From NCBI RefSeq assembly GCF_000478685.1, contig NZ_AMSD01000002.1, forward strand, positions 124,001 to 188,000: DNA of 64,000 bases, given 5' to 3'. This DNA is from Candidatus Photodesmus katoptron Akat1 (GTDB lineage: Bacteria > Pseudomonadota > Gammaproteobacteria > Enterobacterales > Vibrionaceae). Shown one piece after another: positions 10,743 to 25,685 of this stretch. A program made the position numbers and the translations under genes. Below the pieces are notes generated by a model. It saw nothing but the letters and a program-made list of their open reading frames with translations, ran no database searches and was not told the DNA's origin. Every line of letters begins with the position of its first letter. The stretch's first letter is position 1.

Positions 10743-10901
10743 GTTTTGAAATATCTCTTAGAATTCCTCTTTTCTTTTCTTTTTACTTTTTCTTGAATAA
10801 AAGTTATTGTTATCCGGAATACTATGCATGATTTTATCATGTTAGCATATTTTTGTTCCTTTAAATTATTAGATATTTGATAAAATATTTAGGATTTCAA
10901 T

Positions 10902-13127
10902 ATGGTAGCGATAAGAAACACACACCTAAGTTCTGACAGACAGTTTGATTTAGAACAATGGATAGCTTGTCTCGGTCAAAATACAGAAACTAGCAAGTGT
11001 TTAAAAGAGGTTTATCGTCATTGTGAAAGAGTCATTTCTAATCATGAGAAAGGTGATTTACTATTATGGCGTGGTCGTGAAATGATTGAAATCTTGATTA
11101 CTTTATCAATGGATAAAATGACGTTGATTTCTGCTCAATTATTTCCTATTTTTTCAAGTAATCAGCTTTATGCAAAAGTATTAGAAAAACATTATGATAA
11201 AGATATTATTAAAGTAATTTATGGTGTAAAACAAATGGCAATTGTTACGCAGCTTAATCTAAATTTGAAAGGTGATAGAATATCAGGTCAAATTGATAGT
11301 TTGCGTCGTATGTTATTAGCAATGGTTGAAGATTTTCGTTGTGTTTTAATTAAATTAGCTGAATGTATTGTTAATTTACTTGAAGTTAAAGAAGCTCCAG
11401 ATTATATACGTAAAGCAGTTTCTAAGGAGTGTGCTCAGATTTATGCTCCATTAGCAAGTCGTTTGGGTATAGGTCAATTTAAATGGGAAATTGAAGATTA
11501 TTCATTTCGTTATCAGCAACCAGATACTTATAAGTTAATTGCAAGACAGTTGTCAGAACGTCGTATTGTTCGAGAAGAATATATTAAAAAATTTATTGAT
11601 AATCTTACAACGCAAATGAGTGTTTTTCGTATTAATGTTAAGGTTAGTGGTCGTCCTAAGCATATATATAGTATATGGAAAAAAATGCAAAAAAAAGGTT
11701 TAGATTTCAATGAACTGTTTGATGTTCGGGCTGTTCGAATTATAGCTGAAACATTAGAAGATTGTTATGCTGTATTAGGTATAATTCATACTAAATATAA
11801 TTATTTGCCAAGCGAATTTGATGATTATATTGCTAATCCTAAAAGTAATGGTTATCAGTCAATCCATACTGTTATATTGGGTCCAGAAGAAAAAACTATA
11901 GAAATTCAGATACGTACCGAAAAGATGCATATAGATTCTGAGTTAGGTATTGCTGCTCATTGGAAATATAAGGAAGGTAACAATCAAGGTCTGAGTGAAT
12001 GTGATAAGAAAATCATTTGGTTACGTAAATTACTCGATTGGCAAGAAGAAATGTTAAATTCTAGAGAATTATTTCATCAATTACGCAGTCAAATTTTTAC
12101 TGATCGTGTCTATACTTTTACTCCAAAAGGGAATATTGTTGACTTACCAATAGGATCTACGCCTTTAGATTTTGCTTATCACATTCACTCAGAAATTGGT
12201 CATCGTTGTGTTGGAGTTAAAGTCAATGGTTGTATTGTACCATTTACTCATAAATTAATGATGGGAGATCAAGTTGAAATTATAACACAAAGAGAAGCTA
12301 CTCCATCTCGTGATTGGTTAAATTTATCTAATGGGTTTATTTATTCAAATCGTGCACGTTCTAAAATTAATGCTTGGTTTCATAAAAAAAATCGTCAGAA
12401 AAATATTGAATCAGGTCGAGAATTTTTAGGAAATGAATTGATAAAAATTGGAAGCACTTTAAAGCAGGTAAATATTTCTGTTTTGAAGCGATTTCATTTG
12501 AATACTTTTGATGAATTATATCTTGGTGTTGGTACAGGGAAATTACGTATTAATCAAATTATTAATTATATTAATAATTTCTTAATACAAAGGAAAACTG
12601 TCACTGAAGAAAATAGACATATATTAAAAAAACTCAATAGATTTAAAAAGGATGATTTATCAGTAAATAAATTTAGTAATTCTGCTATTACTGTTGAAGG
12701 TGTTGATAATTTAATGATTCATCTTGCTCGTTGTTGTACTCCAATTCCTGGCGATAATATTAAAGGTTATATTACTCAAGGTCGAGGCATTTCAGTGCAT
12801 CGTAATGATTGCGATCAGTTAGAAGAACTTAGATTACACGACCCAAAACGTATTATTAATACGATATGGGATAGCAATAGGTTAATTGGTACTTATATTT
12901 TAACAGTTCGTATTGAAGCCATCGAACGCATCGGATTACTTAGAGATATAATAAGTATTCTTGATAATGAAAAAGTAAAGGTCAGCAATATAAGGAGTAA
13001 CTCTGATTATAATCGTCAAATTTTGGTCATAGATCTTGATCTAGAAGTTTCTGATGTTGAGATGTTGTTGCCAGTTTCAAGGTATCTTGAAAAAGTTAAG
13101 AATGTAATTTTAGTTAGACGATTATAA
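10902..13127 (+). CDS. relA: GTP pyrophosphokinase RelA (stringent response)
   Basis: 741 residues. Order: inactive HD-like N-terminal domain (the catalytic HD pair of bifunctional Rel/SpoT is absent), synthetase domain (about 240-360) with RAVRIIAETLEDCYAVLG and NPKSNGYQSIHT, TGS domain from about 401 (DRVYTFTPKG), a zinc-finger-like C-terminal part (HLARCCTPIPGD), and an ACT domain from about 663. These features identify RelA rather than SpoT. It makes (p)ppGpp on ribosomes carrying uncharged tRNA. It lies ahead of pyrG and eno as in vibrios, but mazG, normally between relA and pyrG, is gone. Confidence 0.97.
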   Translation: MVAIRNTHLSSDRQFDLEQWIACLGQNTETSKCLKEVYRHCERVISNHEKGDLLLWRGREMIEILITLSMDKMTLISAQLFPIFSSNQLYAKVLEKHYDKDIIKVIYGVKQMAIVTQLNLNLKGDRISGQIDSLRRMLLAMVEDFRCVLIKLAECIVNLLEVKEAPDYIRKAVSKECAQIYAPLASRLGIGQFKWEIEDYSFRYQQPDTYKLIARQLSERRIVREEYIKKFIDNLTTQMSVFRINVKVSGRPKHIYSIWKKMQKKGLDFNELFDVRAVRIIAETLEDCYAVLGIIHTKYNYLPSEFDDYIANPKSNGYQSIHTVILGPEEKTIEIQIRTEKMHIDSELGIAAHWKYKEGNNQGLSECDKKIIWLRKLLDWQEEMLNSRELFHQLRSQIFTDRVYTFTPKGNIVDLPIGSTPLDFAYHIHSEIGHRCVGVKVNGCIVPFTHKLMMGDQVEIITQREATPSRDWLNLSNGFIYSNRARSKINAWFHKKNRQKNIESGREFLGNELIKIGSTLKQVNISVLKRFHLNTFDELYLGVGTGKLRINQIINYINNFLIQRKTVTEENRHILKKLNRFKKDDLSVNKFSNSAITVEGVDNLMIHLARCCTPIPGDNIKGYITQGRGISVHRNDCDQLEELRLHDPKRIINTIWDSNRLIGTYILTVRIEAIERIGLLRDIISILDNEKVKVSNIRSNSDYNRQILVIDLDLEVSDVEMLLPVSRYLEKVKNVILVRRL

Positions 13128-13274
13128 CCTAGTATTTATTGGTAATAATATAGTTTATTTTGATGATTTTTACTTTAATTTTAATTTTGAGAAATATCTT
13201 AGAAAAGTTATACTTATTCATCTAGTGTTATTAGATAGTATTCTACAGTTAGTATGTTTACGTTGTAGTGATAA

Positions 13275-14993
<1,719 letters not shown>

Positions 14994-15014
14994 AATTAAT
15001 TATATGTTTATTAA

Positions 15015-17519
<2,505 letters not shown>

Positions 17520-17621
17520 TTGTTTTTTCCATATTTACTAATAGGTTAGATTTTAAAAAAGATAACTAAAATATTAATTTAAAGAAACGACAGCATATAA
17601 ATTAGACTATTTTTTAGTATC

Positions 17622-18347
17622 TTATTGGTATGTTTTTATTAATTTTTTAGTATTTTCAATAGCTGTTTTTAATCTCAATTTTTGATAGGCTTGTAATTGG
17701 ATTTTTAGAGATTCTTTAACTATTCGTTTATTATGTGGATATTTATTTTGGATTTTCTGAGTACGATTAATTGCCGCTATCCAAGCTCTTCTTTTTAAGT
17801 AAAAATAAGCTATTGCTAAATGATGTTCTGCTAATCGATTTTCAAGTTCAAATATATATCTTTTAGCGTCTTTAGCATAAGAACTAGTTGGATAACGTTC
17901 TAGTAATTGTTTGAAATCAGTTATAGATATGTTTGTTAGTTCAGTGTCTCGATCGCTTCGATTAATACGGAAGAAATCATACAATTTGTTTTTGTCTTGT
18001 TTCATATGTGTTAAACCTTGCATATATAATACCCAATCCATTTTCTCATGAGCTGAATTCCATTGAGAAAAACGTTTGATGTTAGCAAGAGCAAATGTCA
18101 AATCATTATTTCTATAGTAAGCATAAATAAGATCTAATTGTATTTGTTTAGCATATGGAGATAAAGGATGAAGATAATGTAATTCTTCTAGTTTTTTAAT
18201 AGAAACTGACCAGTTAGAAGAATTTAAAATATTTTCTCTTTCTAAGTAAGAGTCAGAAGATTCAATATTAGGAACTATTTCTTTATGCATTGAACAACCA
18301 AACAATAACAATAATGTAAATAAATATGATAAAACTTTCTTTTTCAT
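17622..18347 (-). CDS. bamD: Outer-membrane assembly lipoprotein BamD
   Basis: About 241 residues from the chosen ATG at 18347 (an in-frame ATG at 18371 would add eight residues before the signal). The signal peptide MKKKVLSYLFTLLLLFGC has the lipobox cysteine at 18. TPR-like repeats follow, including a family-like YPTSSYAKDAKRYI segment. BamD is the essential lipoprotein partner of BamA in beta-barrel assembly; BamB and BamE are also in this window. It is divergent from rluD, the usual gammaproteobacterial arrangement. Confidence 0.93.
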   Translation of the reverse strand: MKKKVLSYLFTLLLLFGCSMHKEIVPNIESSDSYLERENILNSSNWSVSIKKLEELHYLHPLSPYAKQIQLDLIYAYYRNNDLTFALANIKRFSQWNSAHEKMDWVLYMQGLTHMKQDKNKLYDFFRINRSDRDTELTNISITDFKQLLERYPTSSYAKDAKRYIFELENRLAEHHLAIAYFYLKRRAWIAAINRTQKIQNKYPHNKRIVKESLKIQLQAYQKLRLKTAIENTKKLIKTYQ

Positions 18348-18480
18348 ATATAAGAATATATTTCCTTGCATTTAAATAATTGCAATTTCTATTATTAATT
18401 AATAGTAGTGCTGGATATAATAGTTCAGATTATCCCATAATAGTGGTTGTTGATCTCATAATTTTTAAAAAAGTTCAAAT

Positions 18481-19449
18481 ATGTTCAATCAGATTAAATT
18501 AATAGATATAGTAAAAAATAATCAGTCAGGACAAAGATTAGATCAAACTGCAACTGAATTATTTAGTGATTTTTCTCGTTCTCTTATAAAAAAATGGCTT
18601 TTAGATGGCAAAGTGTATGTTAATAATTTAATAATTACCAAACCTAGTACCAAGGTAAAAATGGGACAAACAATCAGAATTGAACTTGAGTTTCAGAATA
18701 AAAAGCAACACTTGGAAGCTCAAAATATTTTTCTTGATATTGTTTATGAAGATAATTATCTTTTAGTGATAAATAAACCGCGTGATTTTGTTGTTCATCC
18801 TGGTGCTGGAACGTATGATGGTACTTTGCTGAATGCATTGCTTTATCATTACCCAGGTATTGAAAAAATACCGAGAGCTGGTATTGTTCATCGTTTGGAT
18901 AAAAATACTACAGGTTTAATGATTATCGCAAAAACATTACCATCATATACATATTTTGTTCAGGAATTTCAAAAAAGAAATATTATTCGTGAATATGAAG
19001 CCATTGTTATTGGTACAATTACTTTTTCTGGAAAAATTGATGAGCCTATTTCTCGTCATTCAACTAAACGTACTTTAATGGCTGTTTCTCCAATAGGTAA
19101 GTATGCAATTACTCATTATCAAGTAATTGAATGTTTTCGTGAATATACTCACCTTCACTTGCGTTTAGAAACAGGACGTACTCATCAGATTCGTGTTCAT
19201 ATGTCTTATTTACAACATCCTTTGTTAGGTGATTATTCTTATGGTGCTTACATGAAAATTCCAAAAGGAGCTTCAAAAACATTAGTTGAAATGATTCGTG
19301 CTTTTGATCGTCAGGCTTTACATGCTAGTACCCTTAAATTTAAGCATCCAATAACAGGAAAAATGATGAAGTTTCATTCCTCTTTACCCAGCGATATCCT
19401 TTCAATGATAAAAATTTTTCGTGAGGATATTAGATCTTATAATTTATAA
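18481..19449 (+). CDS. rluD: 23S rRNA pseudouridine synthase RluD
   Basis: 322 residues. An N-terminal S4 RNA-binding domain (SRSLIKKWLLDGKVYVN) is followed by the RluA-family catalytic domain with the nucleophile D140 in GIVHRLDKNTTGL and the LETGRTHQIRVH motif. RluD makes pseudouridines 1911, 1915 and 1917 in helix 69 of 23S rRNA. The pgeF gene starts 4 bp downstream, indicating one transcript. Confidence 0.96.
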   Translation: MFNQIKLIDIVKNNQSGQRLDQTATELFSDFSRSLIKKWLLDGKVYVNNLIITKPSTKVKMGQTIRIELEFQNKKQHLEAQNIFLDIVYEDNYLLVINKPRDFVVHPGAGTYDGTLLNALLYHYPGIEKIPRAGIVHRLDKNTTGLMIIAKTLPSYTYFVQEFQKRNIIREYEAIVIGTITFSGKIDEPISRHSTKRTLMAVSPIGKYAITHYQVIECFREYTHLHLRLETGRTHQIRVHMSYLQHPLLGDYSYGAYMKIPKGASKTLVEMIRAFDRQALHASTLKFKHPITGKMMKFHSSLPSDILSMIKIFREDIRSYNL

Positions 19450-19453
19450 ACAT

Positions 19454-20182
19454 ATGTTCAGTTATATCATTCCTAATTGGGTAGTGCCTAAACATGTTAA
19501 AGCTATATCATCAACTCGAGTTGGTGGTTTTTCTTCCTTTCCATACAATGAATTAAACCTTTCCATTCATGTTGGAGATGATTTGGATTTAGTTCATAAA
19601 AATCGCCAGTATTTAACAAAACTGACTGCTATGCCATCATATCCTGTTTGGCTTAAACAGACTCATTCAAATTGCGTGGAAGAAGTATTTTATCCACCTA
19701 TTGATATACTAAAAGCTGATGGAATTTTCACTCAATCTGATAATATTATTTGTGCTGTGATGACGGCTGATTGCCTTCCTATTTTGCTTACTGATATACG
19801 AGGTACTCAAATTGCTGCATTGCATGCTGGTTGGAGGGGTCTTGCTAATGGCATAATTGAGAATGCGTTAAATAAATTTGATGGAGAGGTTATTGCTTGG
19901 TTAGGCCCTACAATTAGTGATTCATTTTTTGAAGTCGGAGAAGAAGTCATACAGGCATTTGTTGATGCTGATATTAGTATGTTTCAATCTTTTCAATTGA
20001 AACAATCTGTTAATAAATATCTAGTTAACCTACCTTTACTAGCAAGCAAATTACTTCATAAAATAGGTGTAACAAAGGTAGTCAATAGTGGGTTATGTAC
20101 TTTCAATAATGATTGTTTTTTTTCTTATCGGCGAGATGGTGTTACTGGACGTCAGGCCTCTTTTATTTGGATTGAAGATTAA
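19454..20182 (+). CDS. pgeF: PgeF/YfiH laccase-domain protein (peptidoglycan editing factor)
   Basis: 243 codons from the ATG at 19454, which matches the usual N-terminus (FSYIIPNW); a further upstream TTG would overlap rluD. The conserved metal/active-site elements are visible: His in KQTHSNCVEEV, Cys in MTADCLPIL and His in ALHAGWRGL, plus the terminal YRRDGVTGRQASFIW. In E. coli this protein removes wrongly inserted L-serine from peptidoglycan precursors; purine-nucleoside activities are also reported in the family. Confidence 0.93.
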   Translation: MFSYIIPNWVVPKHVKAISSTRVGGFSSFPYNELNLSIHVGDDLDLVHKNRQYLTKLTAMPSYPVWLKQTHSNCVEEVFYPPIDILKADGIFTQSDNIICAVMTADCLPILLTDIRGTQIAALHAGWRGLANGIIENALNKFDGEVIAWLGPTISDSFFEVGEEVIQAFVDADISMFQSFQLKQSVNKYLVNLPLLASKLLHKIGVTKVVNSGLCTFNNDCFFSYRRDGVTGRQASFIWIED

Positions 20183-20248
20183 TACCCTAAATTATAAACG
20201 TAAAAAAGGTAATTTATTTTTTAATTAAATTGCTTTAAGAGAGTTGAG

Positions 20249-22780
20249 ATGCATCTGGATAGGTTTACTGATAAATTACAATTAGCTATTTCTAATAGTT
20301 ATGATTTAGCATTAAGTCATCTTCATAAATATATAGAACCCATACATTTAATGCGTGCATTACTGGATGATCGAAGTGCAAATTCTATTCGTGTTTTATT
20401 AACTATGCTAGATATTGATATTTTTCAAATGAATTCAAGATTAAATTTCTTTTTAGAAAATGTATCAAAGGCAAGTAGTATTGATAATGAACTGAAATTT
20501 TCTAGTTCTATAGGACGATTATTTAATTTATGTAATCTTATAGCAAAAAAACGTCAAGATTCTTATATATCACCTGAAGTATTTTTACTTGCAGCAATTG
20601 AAGATAACGGCGTTCTAGGTATTTTGTTAAAAAAATTTTATCTAACAGAAGAAAAACTATTAGATGTAATAGAGCAAATGCATAAAAGTAAGCAAATTAA
20701 TATTAGCAATACTAAAGAATTAAAAGGAGTATTAAACAAGTTTACTATTGATTTAACAAAGCATGCAAAGGAAGGAAAGATTGACCCTGTAATTGGTAGA
20801 AATAATGAAATTCGTCGGACTATACAAATACTACAAAGAAGAAGTAAAAATAATCCAGTTATTATTGGAAAGCCTGGTGTAGGGAAAACTGCTATTGTTG
20901 AAGGGTTAGCACAACGTATTGTAAATAATGAAGTTCCAGAAGGATTGATAGGAAAACGTCTTCTTATTCTTGATATGGTAGCACTTATAACTGGTGCAAA
21001 ATATAGAGCTGAATTTGAAGAACGTCTTAAATCAGTATTGAATGAAATTTTTCATCAAGAAGGTAATATAATACTTTTTATTGATGAGTTGCATACTATA
21101 GCAGGTGTAGGTAAATCTGAAGATGCAATAGATGCTGGAAATATATTAAAACTAGCTCTTTCTCGTAGTGAATTACATTGTGTAGGTGCGACAACTTTAG
21201 ATAAATATTGTCAGTATATTGAAAAAGATCCTGCTATTGAGCGTCGTTTTCAAAAAATTTTAATCGATGAACCTACAGTAAACGATACTATTTCAATATT
21301 ACGTGGTCTAAAAGAGCGTTATGAACTTTATCACCATGTCGAAATTACAGATCTTGCTATTGTAGCATCAGCTAGTTTATCACATCGTTATATTTCAGAT
21401 CGGCAATTGCCAGATAAAGCTATCGACTTAATGGATGAAGCAGCATCAAGTATTCGTATGCAAATTGATTCTAAACCAAAATCTTTAGTTCAGCTTGAAC
21501 GAAAAATTATTCAACTTAAAATTGAGCAAAAAGCATTAAATAGTAAAAATGATATGGTTAGTAAGAAGCGATTAGAGACTATTAAATTAGAATTAAAAGA
21601 TAAAGAAAATGCTTTTTCTAAACTGGAAAAAATATGGAATTCGGAAAAAGCAATGTTATCAGATGCTCAATATATGAAGAGTGCATTAGAGCAAGCTCGA
21701 ATAGATATGGAATGTGCAGCTCGAATTGCTGATTTAAATAGAATGTCAGAGTTACAGTATAGCCGTATTCCTAAGTTAGAAAGGCAATTAAAGCAAATTA
21801 TTCAATCTGAAATAAAAGAATCAACACTGTTACGTAATAAAGTAACTGACCATGAAATTGCAGAAGTACTTTCTAAGCAAACAGGTATTCCGGTATGTCA
21901 AATACTTACAGAAGAAAAAGAAAAATTACTTTGTATGGAAAATTTCCTACATCAGAGGGTCATTGGTCAAAGCAAAGCTATAAAGGTGGTATCTGATGCT
22001 ATTAGACGAAATAGATGTGGTTTATCTGATCCAAATAAACCAGTAGGAACATTTCTATTTTTAGGACAAACTGGGGTGGGGAAAACAAAACTTTGTAAAG
22101 TATTAGCATATTTTATGTTTAACAGTGAAGATTCTTTAATTCGTCTAGATATGTCAGAGTTTATGGAAAAACATTCTGTTGCTCGTTTAGTTGGTGCTCC
22201 TCCAGGTTATGTTGGTTATGAAAATGGTGGTTATTTAACAGAAGCTGTACGTAGAAAACCTTATTCTGTAATATTATTAGATGAGATAGAAAAGGCACAC
22301 CCTGATATATTCAATATTTTATTGCAGGTGCTTGATGATGGGCGTTTAACAGACTCTCAGGGCCGTACTGTTAATTTTCGTAATACAGTTATAATTATGA
22401 CATCCAATTTAGGATCAGAATGGATTCAAAGAAATACAGTTCTAGATTACCAAGAAATTAAAAATGAAATCATGGGTCTACTTAATAAACAATTCCGTCC
22501 AGAATTTTTAAATAGAATAGATGAAAATGTTGTATTTAATCCTCTTACTATAGATAATATAAAAAAAATTGCAAAGATTGAGTTAGAAAATTTGATTAAT
22601 CGTATGGAAATAAATGGTTACGAACTTAATGTATCGAACGATGTTTTAGATTTAATTGCTCAAATTGGTTTTGACCCGCTATTTGGCGCAAGACAATTAA
22701 AGAGAGCGATACAACAAAAAATAGAAAACCAACTCGCCAGAGTAATTCTCTCTGATGAATTTTATAGAGATAAAAAATAA
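20249..22780 (+). CDS. clpB: Disaggregase chaperone ClpB, C-terminus altered at an A6 tract
   Basis: N domain, first AAA+ module (Walker A GKPGVGKT at 207-214, Walker [10 protein letters not shown]), coiled-coil middle domain (about 405-530), second AAA+ module ([18 protein letters not shown], pore loop GYVGYE). The first pore loop reads [10 protein letters not shown] where the family has KYRG. ClpB works with DnaK/DnaJ/GrpE, all encoded at 49-54 kb, to dissolve aggregates. The frame stops at 843 residues with FYRDKK. One extra A in the run at 22772-22777 extends it to 22818 as [14 protein letters not shown], which lines up with the family tail and gives 856 residues (E. coli 857). Confidence 0.97.
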   Translation: MHLDRFTDKLQLAISNSYDLALSHLHKYIEPIHLMRALLDDRSANSIRVLLTMLDIDIFQMNSRLNFFLENVSKASSIDNELKFSSSIGRLFNLCNLIAKKRQDSYISPEVFLLAAIEDNGVLGILLKKFYLTEEKLLDVIEQMHKSKQINISNTKELKGVLNKFTIDLTKHAKEGKIDPVIGRNNEIRRTIQILQRRSKNNPVIIGKPGVGKTAIVEGLAQRIVNNEVPEGLIGKRLLILDMVALITGAKYRAEFEERLKSVLNEIFHQEGNIILFIDELHTIAGVGKSEDAIDAGNILKLALSRSELHCVGATTLDKYCQYIEKDPAIERRFQKILIDEPTVNDTISILRGLKERYELYHHVEITDLAIVASASLSHRYISDRQLPDKAIDLMDEAASSIRMQIDSKPKSLVQLERKIIQLKIEQKALNSKNDMVSKKRLETIKLELKDKENAFSKLEKIWNSEKAMLSDAQYMKSALEQARIDMECAARIADLNRMSELQYSRIPKLERQLKQIIQSEIKESTLLRNKVTDHEIAEVLSKQTGIPVCQILTEEKEKLLCMENFLHQRVIGQSKAIKVVSDAIRRNRCGLSDPNKPVGTFLFLGQTGVGKTKLCKVLAYFMFNSEDSLIRLDMSEFMEKHSVARLVGAPPGYVGYENGGYLTEAVRRKPYSVILLDEIEKAHPDIFNILLQVLDDGRLTDSQGRTVNFRNTVIIMTSNLGSEWIQRNTVLDYQEIKNEIMGLLNKQFRPEFLNRIDENVVFNPLTIDNIKKIAKIELENLINRMEINGYELNVSNDVLDLIAQIGFDPLFGARQLKRAIQQKIENQLARVILSDEFYRDKK

Positions 22781-22847
22781 AATTACTAGTTAAAAAAAAT
22801 GCAATTTCCGTTAGTTAAATGAAACTATTATTGAAAAATTTATCTTT

Positions 22848-23651
22848 TTAATGCATTTTAGTCAGTTCCGCTATTTCACGAGTTTGATTAATGATAAATT
22901 TTATGTTTCTCGCACCTGCACCAACTAAGTTTCCTGAATTCAGATATTCAATACCCCCAGCATAATCTGTTAAAATAGCACCAGCCTCTCTAGCAATTAG
23001 TATCCCTGCAGCTATATCCCAAGGTTTTAAAGCTAATTCAAAATAAGCATCAATCCGACTTGCTGCAAGGTAACAAAGATCTAAAGCTGCAGAACCAGTA
23101 CAGCGTATTCCAGAAAAATTAGTCAGCATAGAAGTCATTATCTTTATGTAAGAATCAGAGTATTTTTTATTTTTAAATAGGAAGTTAGTCGCTACAATCA
23201 TATTTTTTAGTTCCTTAACTTCTTTAATACGGATACGTGTATTGTTTAATCTCGCACCTGCCCCACGTTGAGCTGTAAATAATTCATTAAGCATTGGATC
23301 ATATACACAGGCAACCTCGGCTTTATTATTTATACTAGCTGCAATTGATACTGCAAAATGTGGTAAGGATTTTATAAAATTTTTTGTTCCATCTAGTGGA
23401 TCAATATACCATTGCACATTGCTGTGATTCCCCTTGATAAATCCCACTTCTTCTGAAAGAATGGAATGTGTAGGATATGCATTTTGAATAATATCAATGA
23501 TTATAATTTCCGCTTCTTTATCTATATTTGTGACGAAGTCATTTGGTCCTTTTTGAGTTAATTTGAGTTTACCAAAATTTGAGAAGGACTTAGTGATATG
23601 GTTACCTGCCTTTCTTGCAGCACGAATCGCAATATTAAGCATTGGATGCAT
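22848..23651 (-). CDS. suhB: SuhB, inositol-monophosphatase-family antitermination factor
   Basis: 267 residues, identical in length to E. coli SuhB. The Mg2+-binding inositol phosphatase motifs are present: SEEVGF (metal Glu), WYIDPLDGTKNF, and the second motif KPWDIAAGILIAREAGA. In E. coli SuhB is part of the rRNA transcription antitermination complex with NusA/B/E/G. The next gene in vibrios, trmJ, is missing before iscR. Confidence 0.96.
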   Translation of the reverse strand: MHPMLNIAIRAARKAGNHITKSFSNFGKLKLTQKGPNDFVTNIDKEAEIIIIDIIQNAYPTHSILSEEVGFIKGNHSNVQWYIDPLDGTKNFIKSLPHFAVSIAASINNKAEVACVYDPMLNELFTAQRGAGARLNNTRIRIKEVKELKNMIVATNFLFKNKKYSDSYIKIMTSMLTNFSGIRCTGSAALDLCYLAASRIDAYFELALKPWDIAAGILIAREAGAILTDYAGGIEYLNSGNLVGAGARNIKFIINQTREIAELTKMH

Positions 23652-23831
23652 ATAACTCTCCTCTCTATTATATTAGAGAATAATACTTTTGAAGCAAGTG
23701 TACTATGATTCTCAAAAAATGGAAGTATAGAATTCACAGAAAACTATACTTTTTCTGGCATCACTAGAAGAAATTAATAACATTGTTTGAGTATTCAATA
23801 TTTGTTATCTTATTTTGGATTACACACTATA

Positions 23832-23856
23832 ATACTTGACTATTTTAGTCAGGTAT
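23832..23856 (+). promoter_or_regulatory. Type-1 IscR operator upstream of the isc operon
   Basis: The 25-bp site ATACTTGACT-ATTTT-AGTCAGGTAT matches the published type-1 consensus ATASYYGACTRWWWYAGTCRRSTAT at every position. Type-1 sites are bound by [2Fe-2S]-IscR, which represses iscR-iscSUA. A TATAAT at 23828-23833 overlaps its left edge, so bound IscR would block RNA polymerase. The site ends 41 bp before the iscR ATG. Feedback control of Fe-S assembly therefore seems kept in this reduced genome. Confidence 0.9.
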
Positions 23857-23897
23857 GTAAAAATCCTTCCCATGTAAAAGAAATCTAATATTTTGCT

Positions 23898-24329
23898 ATG
23901 AAACTTACCTCTAGAGGAAGATATGCAACAACTGCTATGTTAGATCTAGCATTGTATTCAAGAGAAAGAGCGGTATCTCTTTCAGATATATCAGAACGCC
24001 AAGGTATTTCGCTTCCTTATTTAGGGCAGTTATTTTCAAAATTACGTAAGTCAGGGTTAGTTATTAGTATTCGTGGTCCAGGAGGTGGTTATAAACTTGG
24101 TGCAGATTCATTTGAAATTTCAATTGGTACTATAATTACTGCCGTAGATGGATCTGTTGATATAACGAAGTGTAATGGAAAAACAGATTGTCGAGCTGGT
24201 GCACCTTGTTTAACGCATGCATTATGGAAAGAGTTAGGTTCACGTATTAGTGAGCTTTTACATACTATTACACTAGGTGAACTTATGAATAATACTCAAC
24301 TGCTTGAAATTTCAAATATTTTCAAGTAA
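23898..24329 (+). CDS. iscR: Fe-S cluster sensor and repressor IscR
   Basis: 143 residues; the family is usually about 160-170. The Rrf2 winged-helix domain is complete ([22 protein letters not shown]) and the cluster ligands C92, C98, C104 and H107 are all present. What is missing is the variable C-terminal tail after [13 protein letters not shown], a region not needed for DNA or cluster binding, so the protein is probably functional. It heads the isc operon and has its own operator upstream. Confidence 0.96.
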   Translation: MKLTSRGRYATTAMLDLALYSRERAVSLSDISERQGISLPYLGQLFSKLRKSGLVISIRGPGGGYKLGADSFEISIGTIITAVDGSVDITKCNGKTDCRAGAPCLTHALWKELGSRISELLHTITLGELMNNTQLLEISNIFK

Positions 24330-24385
24330 AAGTTCTATTTAAATTAGCCATCTTCCATGATAATTTTTATTTTTTGGAGTAAAAA

Positions 24386-25600
24386 ATGAAATTACCTATT
24401 TATTTTGATTATTCAGCTACATGTCCTGTTGATCCCCGTGTTGCTAAGAAAATGATTCAATATATGACAATGGATGGTAATTTTGGTAATCCTGCATCTC
24501 GTTCTCATCGATATGGTTGGCAGGCAGAAGAGGCAGTTGACTTAGCTCGTGAGCAAATTGCAAATCTGCTAAATGCGGATCCTCGTGAAGTTATATTTAC
24601 ATCAGGCGCAACAGAATCTGATAATCTTGCAATCAAAGGTGTTGCTCATTTTTACAATAAAAAGGGTAAGCATATTGTTACTTGTAAAACAGAGCATAAG
24701 GCTGTGCTTGATCCATGTCGTAAACTGGAACGAGAGGGATTTGAAGTAACTTATATTAAGCCTGAAGTTAATGGAATTATTGATCTTAATAAGCTGCAAT
24801 CAGCTATACGGAAGGATACTATATTAGTTTCTATTATGCATGTAAACAATGAGATAGGCGTAATTCAAGATATTGCATCTATTGGTGATTTATGTCGTGA
24901 GCATAAAGCTATTTTTCATATTGATGCAGCACAGTCTGCGGGAAAGCTTCCTATTGATGTACAAAAGTTACATGCAGATCTAATTTCCCTATCTGCACAT
25001 AAAATTTATGGTCCTAAAGGTATTGGAGCGCTTTATATCCGTCGAAAACCGCGTATTCGTTTAGAAGCACAAATGCATGGTGGTGGTCATGAACGTGGTT
25101 TTCGTTCTGGTACATTAGCTACTCATCAAGTAGTTGGAATGGGAGAGGCTTTCCGTATTGCCAAAGAAGATATGCAGAAAGATTTAATACATGCCAAGAA
25201 GTTACGTAACATTTTCTTAAATGGTATTGAAAATATGGAAGCAGTAACAATTAATGGTGATTTAAAGCAACGATTGCCTAATAACTTAAATATTAGTTTT
25301 GCTTTTGTTGAAGGTGAATCCTTATTGATGTCTTTGAAAGACCTTGCTGTATCATCAGGTAGCGCATGTACTTCAATTAGTTTAGAACCATCATACGTAT
25401 TACGCGCGTTAGGTCTTAATGATGAGCTTGCACATAGTTCAGTTCGTTTTTCATTTGGTCGGTTTACAACGGAAAAGGAAGTTGAATATGCAGTACGTCA
25501 AATTTGTATTTCAGTGAAGAAGTTGCGTAATATGTCTCCTCTTTGGGATATGTATAAAGATGGTGTTGATTTAAACTCTTTTGAATGGGTTCATCATTAA
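24386..25600 (+). CDS. iscS: Cysteine desulfurase IscS
   Basis: 404 residues, same as E. coli. The PLP lysine is K206 ([10 protein letters not shown]) and the persulfide cysteine is C328 (SSGSACTS), exactly at the E. coli positions. It supplies sulfur for Fe-S clusters, thiamine and tRNA thiolation. A good ribosome site (GGAG) precedes the ATG. It is PLP-dependent, which makes the state of pdxJ relevant. Confidence 0.98.
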   Translation: MKLPIYFDYSATCPVDPRVAKKMIQYMTMDGNFGNPASRSHRYGWQAEEAVDLAREQIANLLNADPREVIFTSGATESDNLAIKGVAHFYNKKGKHIVTCKTEHKAVLDPCRKLEREGFEVTYIKPEVNGIIDLNKLQSAIRKDTILVSIMHVNNEIGVIQDIASIGDLCREHKAIFHIDAAQSAGKLPIDVQKLHADLISLSAHKIYGPKGIGALYIRRKPRIRLEAQMHGGGHERGFRSGTLATHQVVGMGEAFRIAKEDMQKDLIHAKKLRNIFLNGIENMEAVTINGDLKQRLPNNLNISFAFVEGESLLMSLKDLAVSSGSACTSISLEPSYVLRALGLNDELAHSSVRFSFGRFTTEKEVEYAVRQICISVKKLRNMSPLWDMYKDGVDLNSFEWVHH

Positions 25601-25685
25601 ATAATAATTTCAATATCATGACATGATAAGTAAATAAAAAGGATATTAGTTAGAGGTTAAGTCATTAGAGGTAAAGTTAAAGGTT

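Noticed and set aside
10827-10841. Palindrome CATGAT-TTT-ATCATG before relA
   Set aside because: Only six pairs with a 3-nt loop and no T run; too short to call an operator or terminator.
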